Shown piece after piece: positions 10,371 through 19,689 of a stretch of 64,000 nt of DNA. Made by a program: the position numbers and the translations under genes. This stretch comes from Thalassomonas viridans (GTDB lineage Bacteria > Pseudomonadota > Gammaproteobacteria > Enterobacterales > Alteromonadaceae): positions 1,116,001 through 1,180,000 of the forward strand of contig NZ_CP059733.1 of NCBI RefSeq assembly GCF_000948985.2, in the 5' to 3' direction. Positions within the stretch are counted from its first letter, which is position 1, and every line of letters begins with the position of its first letter. The notes beneath the pieces are model-generated. The model saw only the letters and a program-made list of their open reading frames with translations. It was not told where the DNA came from and made no database searches.

Positions 10371-10456
10371 GCTCTTTTAATGGTTCTCGGCGTTAAACTT
10401 GCTTCTAATAGCCTGCTATTAGTACGCAAGTTTGCCTTGATAACCATTAAAAGCGC
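10371..10456. repeat. Near full-length palindromic repeat element (about 86 bp)
   Basis: The outer arms (10371-10385 and 10442-10456) are complementary over 14 of 15 bases. Inner arms also pair: AAACTTGC (10395-10402) with GCAAGTTT (10426-10433), and CTAATAG (10405-10411) with CTATTAG (10416-10422). The 10206-10638 interval holds this, the der terminator and the promoter region of the next gene, and no other gene. The form suggests a REP- or MITE-like element; only one copy is in this window. Confidence 0.6.
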
Positions 10457-10638
10457 AGCACTGGTGCAATGATAAGCAGTTATTATGTGTTAAATAGAGC
10501 ATACAATGATGAAGTTGTTGCAATTTAAATATTAGCTGGTTCAACTCAACCCGAGTTCAGGTTAAAAGTCATTTGGCGTAAGTGCTTTCCATTTACGTGC
10601 TTGTGAAGTTTTTTGTTATTTTCACTGTAAAGGAAATT

Positions 10639-11322
10639 ATGGTTAATAAGCCCACCCAGGTTGATATGATAAGCCGGTTGAACCGTAACTTAGGCTTATT
10701 GCAGGCCGGGGCTGTGGTGACCATAGATGTTTCGACCCCAGCCGGCCAGAAAGGGAAATTCAGGACCACCTTTATCGGTTACCTGCCGAAAAATTATGTA
10801 TTAATTCAGATCCCCGATGCCAGTAAACTGGGCAACTTCGGTAAATATATTTACCAGGGCGCCAAAGTGACGGTACGCGGTTTGATCGAAGGCCGGGAAG
10901 GAGCTGTGGTGGCTTTTGTCAGTGAAATACGCCAGACCCTGCAAATTCCTTCGCGCCTGCTGGTGCTTGATTTCCCTAAGCAGGTTACCCTGCAAAAACT
11001 GCGTACCAGTATCCGTATCGACACCGAAATTATCGCTAAGGTGAAAGTCAAAGAAGAGTACTGGACCGGCATTATCACAGATCTGTCCGTCAGCGGTTGC
11101 CAGCTGCAAATCGTTAACGGTGAAGAGCTGATACTGCTTAATGAAGATGTGATTGAGCTCACCATAGAGGATGAACAGGCGGAAAATACCAAGCTGGAAG
11201 CTAAGGTGTGTAACAGCAAGCAGTTGAGCAACGGCATTTCCTTCGGGCTTGAATTCAGCGGCGCCAGCCTGGATGCCGTCACCGGCTTGCTCCACGAGAG
11301 TTTGGATACTAAAACCGAATAA
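10639..11322 (+). CDS. PilZ-domain protein, probable cyclic-di-GMP receptor
   Basis: The 227-residue cytosolic protein has an N-terminal YcgR-like beta domain (about residues 20-105) and a C-terminal PilZ domain. Both c-di-GMP contact motifs are present: RxxxR (RTSIR, about residue 121) and D-x-S-x-x-G (DLSVSG, about residue 151). Proteins of this layout couple c-di-GMP to motility or secretion, but the target cannot be read here. The start at 10639 follows an AAAGGA ribosome binding site; an upstream in-frame start at 10582 lacks one. It stands alone, between the palindromic repeat and the cold-shock gene. Confidence 0.85.
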   Translation: MVNKPTQVDMISRLNRNLGLLQAGAVVTIDVSTPAGQKGKFRTTFIGYLPKNYVLIQIPDASKLGNFGKYIYQGAKVTVRGLIEGREGAVVAFVSEIRQTLQIPSRLLVLDFPKQVTLQKLRTSIRIDTEIIAKVKVKEEYWTGIITDLSVSGCQLQIVNGEELILLNEDVIELTIEDEQAENTKLEAKVCNSKQLSNGISFGLEFSGASLDAVTGLLHESLDTKTE

Positions 11323-11532
11323 AATCCTGTTGTTTGGTTGCAGAATTTTTTCTTCCTTCTTTTAATTAAGCCGCTAACTCACCGTCAGGAATTAACTGAT
11401 AATTAAACAAAAACTTTGCCTGATTTTATACCTGCCTGCTATTTAGCCGTTATACTGAAAATGCAGGGAAGATTTTGCCTCAGGCTAGTGCCCTGTTAAT
11501 AACAACTAATTCAGGTAATGAAAGAGATCAAA

Positions 11533-11739
11533 ATGAATAAAGGAACAGTGAAGTGGTTTAATGCCGAAAAAGGCTTTGGTTTTATTACTCCGGAAGGTGG
11601 CGGCAAAGATATTTTTGTCCATCACTCGCAAATCCAAAACGGTGGCGGTTACGCCAGCCTGGATGACGGACAGGAAGTTAAGTATGAAGTCGGGGAAGGT
11701 TTAAAAGGCCCTTGCGCCAATAATGTAGTGCCTGCCTGA
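11533..11739 (+). CDS. Cold-shock domain protein (CspA family)
   Basis: A 68-residue single cold-shock domain that binds single-stranded RNA/DNA and acts as an RNA chaperone. Both RNP motifs are present: KGFGFI (RNP1) and DIFVHH (RNP2). The start [15 protein letters not shown] is canonical. The ATG at 11533 is preferred to the one 15 bases upstream because of the AAAGAGA element just before it and the family length of 66-70 residues. The about 200 bases before it carry no gene and would hold the long leader usual for such genes. Confidence 0.93.
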   Translation: MNKGTVKWFNAEKGFGFITPEGGGKDIFVHHSQIQNGGGYASLDDGQEVKYEVGEGLKGPCANNVVPA

Positions 11740-11772
11740 CTGGTAACCCCCTTTATCAGCCAGGTGTTGTAT

Positions 11773-11810
11773 CAGGTTACGGATAACCGGCACCGGCAAT
11801 CCGTAACCTG
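11773..11810. terminator. Stem-loop between convergent csp and xseA
   Basis: CAGGTTACGGAT (11773-11784) and its perfect complement (11799-11810) form a 12-bp stem with a 14-base loop between two converging genes. No T-run follows on either strand, so termination is plausible but not certain. Confidence 0.45.
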
Positions 11811-11830
11811 CTTGCAAATCTTGGGAAAGC

Positions 11831-13165
11831 TTATTCCTTATGCTCCAGAACCCGGGCGCTTACCTGCCCTTTCGATAACTGGATAGCGATTTTATCTCCG
11901 GGGTTGACTTCCCGGCTGTCCCGCAAAATTTTTCCTTCCTCATCCCTTACTATGCTGTAGCCCCGTGCCAGGGTTGCCAACGGACTGACGATATGCAGCT
12001 GTTCTATCACAGAGGCGAATTGCTCCCCCTTTTGCCGGTAAATGCGTTTGATGGCGTTGATCATCCGCTGCTCATTTTGCCGTGTGGCCTGCGACATTTG
12101 GCTAAGTTGTTTGTGCGGCGATAAATGCAATAAGTGGGCATTGAGCTGCCTGGGAGCCAGACGGAAACGCTGCAGTTCCCGTCCGATCGCCTGTTTAAGG
12201 CGTATCGCCAGTTCATCCGATTTTTGCTGCTGGCTTTGCAATTGCTGCTGTGGATGTACCTGTTTCAGCCTGTGCTGTAAGTTGAGGCTGAGTTTCTGCC
12301 GGTCGCTAAGCTCGCGCCGGGCAGCGATAGCCAGCCTGTGTTTCAGGCCGGCGAGCTTGTCCAGCAATTCGCTTTTATCCTGGGAAACCAGTTCGGCGGC
12401 GGCAGAAGGGGTCGGGGCGCGGAAATCGGCGACATAATCGGATAAGGTGGTATCGATTTCATGGCCCACGGCGCTGATGGTGGGGATTTTACTCTGGTGG
12501 ATAGCCCTGACCACAGCTTCCTCATTAAAGCTCCATAAATCTTCCAGGGAGCCGCCGCCGCGGCCGACAATCAGCACATCGCATTCCTGTCTGGCGTTGG
12601 CCTGGCTGATGGCATGGCAGATATCATTGACGGCGTATTCCCCCTGCACCAGGGCCGGATAGATAACGGCTCCTATGGCCGGATTGCGGCGCCTGAGTAC
12701 GGTCAGGATATCCTTGACCGCAGCTCCGGTGGGAGAGGTGACTATGCCGACGGTTTTGATCTGCTCCGGCAGGGGCTGCTTACTTTGCTGGGCAAATAAT
12801 CCTTCGGCATTTAAGCGGTTTTTCAGCTGCTCGAACTGCTGGCGCAATAAACCGTCGCCGGCACCTTCCATCTGTTCGAGTATCAGCTGGAAGTCGCCCC
12901 TGGGCTCGTATAAGGAAACCCTGGCTCTTACCAGCACCTGCTGGCCGTTTTTCGGCTGCAGGCGCACCCTCTGGTTGCTGCCCTTGAACATGGCACAGCG
13001 CACCTGGGATTTGGCGTCTTTGAGGGATAAATACCAGTGTCCGGAACCGGCGGCAACGAAGTTGGATATTTCCCCCGTCAGCCATACGGTATTAAGTTCA
13101 CTTTCCAGGAGAAAGCGCACTTTTTTGGTGAGTTCGCTTACCTGTAGGATATTTTGCCTGCTCAT
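11831..13165 (-). CDS. xseA: Exodeoxyribonuclease VII large subunit
   Basis: XseA with XseB forms exonuclease VII, which degrades single-stranded DNA in both directions. The 444-residue protein has an N-terminal OB fold (VWLTGEISNFVAAGSGHWYLSLKDAKSQVRC as read in two parts), the catalytic domain with VTSPTGAAVKDI, GRGGGSLEDLWSFNEE and HEIDTTLSDYVADFRAPTPSAAAE, then the long coiled-coil stalk and C-terminal segment (LARGYSIVRDEEG). Length is normal. xseB is not adjacent. It converges on the cold-shock gene. Confidence 0.96.
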   Translation of the reverse strand: MSRQNILQVSELTKKVRFLLESELNTVWLTGEISNFVAAGSGHWYLSLKDAKSQVRCAMFKGSNQRVRLQPKNGQQVLVRARVSLYEPRGDFQLILEQMEGAGDGLLRQQFEQLKNRLNAEGLFAQQSKQPLPEQIKTVGIVTSPTGAAVKDILTVLRRRNPAIGAVIYPALVQGEYAVNDICHAISQANARQECDVLIVGRGGGSLEDLWSFNEEAVVRAIHQSKIPTISAVGHEIDTTLSDYVADFRAPTPSAAAELVSQDKSELLDKLAGLKHRLAIAARRELSDRQKLSLNLQHRLKQVHPQQQLQSQQQKSDELAIRLKQAIGRELQRFRLAPRQLNAHLLHLSPHKQLSQMSQATRQNEQRMINAIKRIYRQKGEQFASVIEQLHIVSPLATLARGYSIVRDEEGKILRDSREVNPGDKIAIQLSKGQVSARVLEHKE

Positions 13166-13520
13166 AGATCAAGGTGCTTTTGTTTGTTATTGGTTTTGCT
13201 GGCGGCAGTATATCAAAGGAAGAAATGAAGTGCACAATTCGCTGCCGATCGCCAGGAAAAAGCCTGGGTTATTTTTATCTCCGGCCGTTAACAGGCCGGC
13301 GCTGAGTTGATGTCCGTATATTTGCCTTGTGACATATATCTCTGTTTATCCCTTGTTTTTACTGTGTTTTTAAAAAATCACTCAGGATATTTTAAGAATT
13401 CATCAGGGTTTTTTTAAGATTCCGTATGCTTTTATCAGGTCGCCTGAATATAGTGGTGGTACCAGATAAAAAAATAAATAAAAAATAACAACAGGCAAGG
13501 GATTGCTCAGGGAGAAAAAT
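13166..13520. other. Intergenic region between divergent xseA and the TonB receptor
   Basis: About 355 bases separate the two divergent genes and should contain both promoters. The part nearest the receptor is AT-rich (runs of T and A near 13370-13495). I see no gene, no clear operator and no strong -10/-35 pair. Confidence 0.4.
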
Positions 13521-16130
13521 ATGCCATTGAGATCACATACGGGGTTTGCAAATCCAAAACAGAAAAAACACCCGGTTGCCCGGGCCGTTATTGCGGCGTT
13601 GGCGCTGGGGGCGGTTGTGGCAAATGCGGCCCGGGCCCAGGAAAGCGAAAAAGATCTGGAAGTGATCACGGTAACCGCACAAAAGCGGGTGCAGAATATT
13701 TTAAAGGTACCGGTTACCGTAGGCACCATAAGTGAAGATCTGCTGGAAGAAACCGGCGCCGTCAACCTGGACGAAGTGGACAAGTTTATCCCCGGGTTTG
13801 ACTTCGACGATAAGAGCATGACCCAGGCCGGGGTGACCATGCGCGGCATCGAAAGTATCAATATCAGTGTCGGCGGCGACCCTTCCACCGCGACCTTCTA
13901 CGATGACGTTTATATGCCCAGGGCGGCGCAAAACGTGATGTTTTCCGATATGGCGCGTATAGAAGTCTTAAAGGGGCCCCAGGGCACCCTGTTTGGCCGC
14001 AACGCCGCTATGGGGGTGGTGAATATGGTGCCGAAATCGCCGTTTGCCGATTTCGACAGCTTTGTGAAAACCACCTTAGGCACGGACAACCTGCGCCGTT
14101 TCGAGGGTATGGTCAATATCCCGCTGACGGAAAATGTTTATATGCGCGCCAATGCCCTGAGCAACTCCCAGGACGGCTTTGTCGAGAATATTGCCCGTCC
14201 CGACTGGAACCAGGGCAGCAAAATCTGGGATCTGGGGGCGAAAAACCATGACGCCGCCCGTATCGCGTTTTTATGGGAAATCTCTGAAGTAACCGACTTC
14301 CAGATCTCCTACGACTGGGACGATCTGAAACAGGCGCCGCCCATGGCCATAGGCACCAGCGAATATGCCTATAACGGCGGCGAGACGCCTTTTGCTTCCA
14401 AAGCGGAAAACGACATTAAAGACGGGGTGGAGTCGCGGGATATGTGCGGCATTACCGCCAAACTCAACCACGAATTTAACGATCAGCTGTCGATGAAATA
14501 TGTGCTCAGTTACCGCGACTGGGAAACCGAAAACCGGGAAGACGAGGACGGCACCGCAGACATTACCCGTTATTTCGATACTTCCAATGAAGAAGACTCG
14601 AATATCCTCTATACCGAGCTGCAGCTCAATTATGTCAGCGATAAAATAAATGCCGTGGCGGGTTTCTCCTATTCAAAAGAGGAAGTGAAGCAAACCACGG
14701 AACTGAACATGACCGGCGATACCGCCGCCCGCCTGGTCACCGGGGATTTGAACAACTTTATCCGCCAGGGGTTTGCCGAGCAGATTGCCGGTGAAATCGG
14801 CGGCAGCAGCGATGCCCATGCCGAAGCGGCTTTTGGCCCCGGGGTGACCTTTGACGGCGCGGTCGATGCCTTTTACCGCGCCAGCGATTTTCCCATGGAT
14901 CATATGTGGCAGGCGGACGAATGGGCCAATGCCTTGAATGCCCTGGGTTATGCCGATGCCATTATGGCGGGGGCAGGCATGGCGGGACAGCCGCTGACCG
15001 CGGATGTGGTAACCGCCACCGGTGATCTTACCTATGACATAGTCGCCCAGCAGCTGGGGATCGCGGAAATCTTCGGCCCCAGCTATTCCGGCACCTTCTG
15101 GCAGGAAAACATTCACAATACCGGCGATTTTACCAACTGGGGCATTTTTGCCGATATCGATTACAGCGTGACCGACAACTGGAATGTGATCGCTGGCTTA
15201 AGATATTCCAAAGACAAGAAAGACTTTACCTGGCTGATCCCGCAAAACTCCTACGCCTCCGACGGACTGCGCCCCGGGGTCGGCAACCTGATCTTTATGC
15301 CGGTGGATATGCGCGCCGACGATGAATGGGACAAGATCACCGGCCGCCTGGTCACCAGCTACCAGTTAACCGATGACCACATGGTGTTTGCTTCCTATTC
15401 AACCGGTTATAAATCCGGCGGTTTTGACTCCCTGACCCCGAGTCAAACTTCCTTTGAGCCGGAAGATACCACTAACTATGAGCTGGGTTATAAAGGTATT
15501 TTATTCAATGCCCTGGTGGCCAATGTCAGCCTGTATTACCTGGAGCTGGATAACCTGCAAAATACCGTCGACTCCAAACAGCCGGGCAGCCCGCAGGCGG
15601 TGCCGACCATTATTAACGAAGACAGGGAGATCACCGGGGTGGAAGTGGACTTTCGCTGGAGTGTCAGCGACAGTCTGATTCTGGGACTGATGTCGGAAAT
15701 CCGCAGCACGGAAAATATTACTCCGGAATTTTATAACGGTGAAGGCGAGCTGATTGCCGCGCAGAAACGCTCCCATGATGCCAGCGCCAACTATACCTTG
15801 ACCCTGGACTGGATGCCGGACTTCGGCATAGGCACCACCAACTTCCACCTGGATTATATTTACCTGGAAAACATCAATGATCAGCAGGTGGGACTGGAAG
15901 ATTATAAAAAGGCCGTGCCCGAGTATTTTAAAGATACCAAGAACTTAAATGCCCGCGTATCCTGGACTAATGACAATGATAATTTTGAATTGGGCCTGTG
16001 GGGGAAAAATCTGCTGGATGAGCAGGTGATTACCGAAATAGGCGGCCTGACCGCAGATGTGATCGGCACCCCCCATGGCCGTATCAACCGCGGTTTCGAG
16101 GCGGGTATAGACATGAAATATACCTTCTAG
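13521..16130 (+). CDS. TonB-dependent outer-membrane receptor (no STN domain)
   Basis: An 869-residue energy-coupled outer-membrane transporter. A signal peptide ends near ANAARAQES. The N-terminal plug (about residues 40-170) has a TonB-box-like start (EVITVTAQKR) and the motifs VTMRGIES and VLKGPQGTLFGRNAAMGVVNM; the rest is a 22-strand barrel ending in the typical terminal aromatic (KYTF). The ATG at 13521 follows AGGGAG. Substrate cannot be told from the sequence. The QGTLFGRN/GxVN plug type is common in receptors annotated for plant or marine organic compounds rather than siderophores. The neighbouring AraC and cytochrome genes may serve the same substrate. Confidence 0.93.
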   Translation: MPLRSHTGFANPKQKKHPVARAVIAALALGAVVANAARAQESEKDLEVITVTAQKRVQNILKVPVTVGTISEDLLEETGAVNLDEVDKFIPGFDFDDKSMTQAGVTMRGIESINISVGGDPSTATFYDDVYMPRAAQNVMFSDMARIEVLKGPQGTLFGRNAAMGVVNMVPKSPFADFDSFVKTTLGTDNLRRFEGMVNIPLTENVYMRANALSNSQDGFVENIARPDWNQGSKIWDLGAKNHDAARIAFLWEISEVTDFQISYDWDDLKQAPPMAIGTSEYAYNGGETPFASKAENDIKDGVESRDMCGITAKLNHEFNDQLSMKYVLSYRDWETENREDEDGTADITRYFDTSNEEDSNILYTELQLNYVSDKINAVAGFSYSKEEVKQTTELNMTGDTAARLVTGDLNNFIRQGFAEQIAGEIGGSSDAHAEAAFGPGVTFDGAVDAFYRASDFPMDHMWQADEWANALNALGYADAIMAGAGMAGQPLTADVVTATGDLTYDIVAQQLGIAEIFGPSYSGTFWQENIHNTGDFTNWGIFADIDYSVTDNWNVIAGLRYSKDKKDFTWLIPQNSYASDGLRPGVGNLIFMPVDMRADDEWDKITGRLVTSYQLTDDHMVFASYSTGYKSGGFDSLTPSQTSFEPEDTTNYELGYKGILFNALVANVSLYYLELDNLQNTVDSKQPGSPQAVPTIINEDREITGVEVDFRWSVSDSLILGLMSEIRSTENITPEFYNGEGELIAAQKRSHDASANYTLTLDWMPDFGIGTTNFHLDYIYLENINDQQVGLEDYKKAVPEYFKDTKNLNARVSWTNDNDNFELGLWGKNLLDEQVITEIGGLTADVIGTPHGRINRGFEAGIDMKYTF

Positions 16131-16179
16131 CCCGGGGAGCATAAGTCGCCGTCAGGCGTTGTTTATCTTATTGGCGCAC

Positions 16180-16208
16180 ACGGCCGGCATTTTGCCGGCC
16201 GTTTTTTT
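16180..16208 (+). terminator. Strong terminator after the TonB receptor
   Basis: ACGGCCGGCA (16180-16189) pairs perfectly with TGCCGGCCGT (16193-16202) across a 3-base loop and is followed by seven T residues. Confidence 0.9.
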
Positions 16209-16407
16209 AAGTTTCCTTTCTGGAAATTAGTGTTTAGTATGTTGGAGGAAAATTATTCATCCGATGAGTTTGTTCAGGGCATTTTGAGGAACAAAGGGAG
16301 AATATTTTTCTTTGGAATTGCCTGTATTTTCAGTGTGTTTTTGCCAAAGCACAGCGAAAATACCGGCTGTGAACGATAATAAAAACTAATCAGCAGAATG
16401 GAATTAA

Positions 16408-17469
16408 ATGACTGTTTTTGGAATATTTTTCGCCAGTATCGCCTTTGCGCAACTCATGATGGGCAGCCTGCTGCTGACCCCCTTATGGAAAACCAACCAG
16501 TCTATCCGCCTATACATGCTGCTGATGATATGCTGCTGCTGTTATCTCACCAAAGTTATTTTTGTCCCGGTGGCTTTCGGCTCTTTCTTCTGGTGGCTGG
16601 AGCTGGTCGGCGGTAACGCCCTGCCCGGGGTTTTCTGGCTGGTGAGCCAGAGCGTGTTCGGGGATCATGTGGTTTTAAAGCGTTGGCAATACGCGCTTGC
16701 TTCCCTGACCCTGCTGATCCCTTTTGTCACTAAGACGTCGCAAATGCTGTTTGCTTATGACATCAATGATTTTGCCCTGCTGAGTGCAGGTATCAAATAT
16801 GGCGGCACCCTGCTGGAGCTGCTTTTTATCAGCCATGCCCTGATGATTGCCGTCAGCCACTGGCGCGGCGATCTGGTGCAGGAGCGGCGTTATATCCGGG
16901 GAGGGGTGATCAGTGTTTCCGCCCTCTATATTATCCTGGTGATCATCAACGATGAGTTTTTTAAGTTGCAGTGGCCCGGGGTGGAACTGCTTAAAAGCGG
17001 CATTATGGCCCTGCTGGTGACGGGCATTAATTTCTTTTTATTCACCCTGAGAAAGTCCAGTTTATTCGAAACCGTTAAACAGCCACCGCAGGAGAGCTGT
17101 CCGCCGGAAGCAAGAGCGCGGGAGCTGCCCCGTATTATCGACGCCATGGAGCAGGATAAGCTCTACCGCCAGGAGGGGCTGACCATTGCCGGTCTGGCCA
17201 AGGCGCTTTCTATCCATGAATATAAGCTGAGGAACCTGATCAACGGTGAAATGAATTACCGTAATTTTAATGATTTCCTCAACCATTACCGCATCCGGGA
17301 AGTCACGGAAAAACTGGCGCAGCCGGCCTATAGCCAGACGCCGGTATTAACCCTGGCGTTAGAAAGCGGCTTTCGCAGCTTAAGCTCTTTTAACAAGGCC
17401 TTTAAAAATACCCATCAGCTGACCCCGACGGAATACCGGAAAAAGGTGCTTGCCCCCGCTGTGGTTTAA
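16408..17469 (+). CDS. Membrane-anchored AraC-family transcription regulator
   Basis: The 353-residue protein has about six or seven predicted membrane segments in residues 1-215 (for example IRLYMLLMICCCCYLTKVIF, ISVSALYIILVII, IMALLVTGINFFLF), then a linker and a C-terminal AraC/XylS double helix-turn-helix (about residues 250-345, LTIAGLAKALSIHEYKLRNLI and PVLTLALESGFRSLSSFNKAFK). Such 7TM-AraC regulators sense a membrane or periplasmic signal and usually control adjacent genes, here the TonB receptor upstream or the cytochrome operon downstream. A similar regulator heads the glycan locus at 45 kb. Confidence 0.88.
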   Translation: MTVFGIFFASIAFAQLMMGSLLLTPLWKTNQSIRLYMLLMICCCCYLTKVIFVPVAFGSFFWWLELVGGNALPGVFWLVSQSVFGDHVVLKRWQYALASLTLLIPFVTKTSQMLFAYDINDFALLSAGIKYGGTLLELLFISHALMIAVSHWRGDLVQERRYIRGGVISVSALYIILVIINDEFFKLQWPGVELLKSGIMALLVTGINFFLFTLRKSSLFETVKQPPQESCPPEARARELPRIIDAMEQDKLYRQEGLTIAGLAKALSIHEYKLRNLINGEMNYRNFNDFLNHYRIREVTEKLAQPAYSQTPVLTLALESGFRSLSSFNKAFKNTHQLTPTEYRKKVLAPAVV

Positions 17470-17644
17470 ACCGGCGCCGGCGCATTCGGGATAATTCGTC
17501 GGCATCGGGGGAATGCGTCAGTAAACTTGCCTTTATTTGCAGGAATACGTCAGCTTTTTTTGGAAAATACGTAGGCTTTCTGCGCACCGGCCTCCTATAT
17601 TTTTAGCTCTTGCATTTCTTTTTGATAACAACAAGAGCAGCTAA

Positions 17645-18289
17645 ATGATGCCGATAAAAATATGTCCGGGAAACCTCGCCTTACTTTGCCTGTTTGCTCT
17701 GCTTATTAAAGCTGGGTTTGCCCGAGCCGAACCAAACCCCGAAGATATCAACGCCGGAAAAGCCTTATATCAAAGTTGCCAGGCCTGTCACGGCGAGTCG
17801 GGACAGGGTAATGCGCAGTTGCAAAGTCCGGTGCTGGCGGGTCAGTATGCCTGGTATATCCGGCGGCAGCTGGAGCATTTCCGTTCGGGTCTCAGGGGCG
17901 CAGGGAACCCCCCGGGGCAGCAAATGGCCGCGGTCAGCCGTCAATTGGCTGAAAAAGACATCGCCCGGCTGGCCGCCTATATAGAAACCTTGCCCGGCAG
18001 CACTGCAGCAAACACCGCCCCGAATACAGACAATAAAAACGGTTACCGCTATTACCAGGGAAAATGCGGCGCCTGTCATGGCAGTACCGGGCAGGGCAAT
18101 GTCTTGTTCAATGCCCCTAAGCTTTCCGGGCAGCAAAGCGGGTATTTACTGGCGCAAATGAAACACTTCAGCGCAGGCAAGCGCGGTGCGGATAAAAAGG
18201 ATAAATACGGGCGGCAAATGGCGATGATGGCGAAAACCGTTACCCGGCAGCAGCTTGGCGATATCGTCAACTACCTGGCCGGCCTTTAG
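17645..18289 (+). CDS. Diheme cytochrome c4-type protein
   Basis: A 214-residue periplasmic protein with a signal peptide (to about residue 28, GFARA) and two cytochrome c domains. Each has a heme-attachment motif (CQACH at Cys45, CGACH at Cys141) and a matching distal Met (GQQMAAV and GRQMAMM). This duplicated layout is typical of cytochrome c4 electron carriers. It is the first gene of a three-gene run with a diheme peroxidase and a beta-helix/cytochrome fusion, and probably supplies or accepts their electrons. Confidence 0.92.
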   Translation: MMPIKICPGNLALLCLFALLIKAGFARAEPNPEDINAGKALYQSCQACHGESGQGNAQLQSPVLAGQYAWYIRRQLEHFRSGLRGAGNPPGQQMAAVSRQLAEKDIARLAAYIETLPGSTAANTAPNTDNKNGYRYYQGKCGACHGSTGQGNVLFNAPKLSGQQSGYLLAQMKHFSAGKRGADKKDKYGRQMAMMAKTVTRQQLGDIVNYLAGL

Positions 18290-18312
18290 GCTGGGATAAG
18301 GAGGCCGTGTTG

Positions 18313-19689
18313 ATGTCAAATATGTTGAAGCCTGGTTTAGCGGTTTTAGTTGCCCTGGTGGTCTTTATGCTCTTGTATCCCCCCGGCTCAGGTGCCTATA
18401 TTTTAATGTGGCGTGACGCCCCCGGGATTGAAGCTCCGGAGCTTGCAACCGGCGGAATGGCCTCAACGATGAAAGAGGCTGCTGCTAAGCACAATGGCGG
18501 TGAAGCTTTTGGGCATAAGCCTGACCAGGACCAGGAGCGTTTTATTTTATCTGCACATTGTCCCGCGAGCTTTGAACTGATCGCCGGGGAATGCAGCCTG
18601 GTGAACCTTTATCAGTTTTATGATTCGGTGCAGCAAAGAGGGGTCGGCGGCACCCAAACTGCTTTGCCTGAGCACAGAAGCGGTTTTACCCCAGAGCAGA
18701 TCGATTTGGGGCGTTACCTGTTCTTTGATCCTTTGCTGTCAAAAGATGGCAGCCTGTCCTGCGCCAGTTGTCACCGGCCTGAACTGGGTTTTAGCGACGG
18801 CCGTGACCGCAGCATAGGTATTACGGGAAAGCCGACCGACAGGGGAGCGCCGAGTTTGTGGAACATGACCTTTCTCACCAGCTTTTTCTGGGACGCCAGG
18901 GCAAATTCGCTGGAGCAGCAGGCACAGGGGCCTTTGTACGATGAAAAAGAAATGGCCAATACCCCGGCACAGCTGCTGGCCAGTATCCGCAACAATGCCC
19001 ATTATCCCGATATGTTTGCCCAGGCATTTCCCGATGCCGAAGGGCCGAGCCTGGAGCAGCTTTATACCGCCCTGGCGGCGTTTCAAAGTTCGCTGATTTC
19101 CCTGAACAGCCGCTACGATCAATACGCCCACGGCTTTCACCAGGCATTAACCGCGGATGAAGTTGCCGGGTTAAATGTCTTTCGCTCTTTTGTCGCCCGC
19201 TGCGCCGAATGCCACCAGCCGCCTTTGTTTACCAATGACCAGGTGGCGGTGATAGGCACCCCCGAGCCCGACGGCCTGCCTTTTGACCGCGGCGCAGAAA
19301 ACACTTTTAACAGCCCTAAGCTCAGGGGCGGCTTTAAGGTGCCTAGCCTGAGGAATATCACCAAAACCGCGCCTTATATGCATTCCGGCAGGTTCGGGCA
19401 ATTACGCGATGCGGTGGAATTTTATAACAAGGGGCGCGGGCACGCGGTGCCGGAAAACCAGGCATTACAGCTGCACTGGCATATCTGGGAGCCGAAGCTG
19501 AGCGATGAAGAAATCGATCGCCTGGTGGACTTTCTCGGCACCTTAACCGACGAAAGCCTGCTGCCGCAGGTGCCACAAGTGCTGCCGTCCGGATTAGCTC
19601 CGGTTTCGGCGCAGCCCGGGATTGCCCGGCAAAAAGCGACAACAATAACAACACAAGCATCAGGGAAACCGATAACGGAGGGGATATGA
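18313..19689 (+). CDS. Diheme cytochrome c peroxidase / MauG-family protein
   Basis: A 458-residue periplasmic protein anchored by one N-terminal segment (GLAVLVALVVFMLLYPPG). Heme motifs are CASCH (Cys150) and CAECH (Cys297), with the family signatures ELGFSDGR, GAPSLWNMTFLTSFFWDARA, and VPSLRNITKTAPYMHSGRF, where Met of PYMHSGR could be the distal ligand of the high-potential heme. About 120 residues with two Cys precede the first heme domain, longer than in plain bacterial CcpA. The family includes H2O2 peroxidases and enzymes such as MauG that oxidise a partner protein. A strong AAGGAGG site favours ATG 18313 (TTG 18310 possible). Its stop overlaps the next start (ATGA). Confidence 0.87.
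   Translation: MSNMLKPGLAVLVALVVFMLLYPPGSGAYILMWRDAPGIEAPELATGGMASTMKEAAAKHNGGEAFGHKPDQDQERFILSAHCPASFELIAGECSLVNLYQFYDSVQQRGVGGTQTALPEHRSGFTPEQIDLGRYLFFDPLLSKDGSLSCASCHRPELGFSDGRDRSIGITGKPTDRGAPSLWNMTFLTSFFWDARANSLEQQAQGPLYDEKEMANTPAQLLASIRNNAHYPDMFAQAFPDAEGPSLEQLYTALAAFQSSLISLNSRYDQYAHGFHQALTADEVAGLNVFRSFVARCAECHQPPLFTNDQVAVIGTPEPDGLPFDRGAENTFNSPKLRGGFKVPSLRNITKTAPYMHSGRFGQLRDAVEFYNKGRGHAVPENQALQLHWHIWEPKLSDEEIDRLVDFLGTLTDESLLPQVPQVLPSGLAPVSAQPGIARQKATTITTQASGKPITEGI

Noticed and set aside
12675..13310. 211-codon + strand frame opposite xseA
   Set aside because: Antisense of a conserved gene, Ser/Arg/Cys-rich translation typical of shadow frames.
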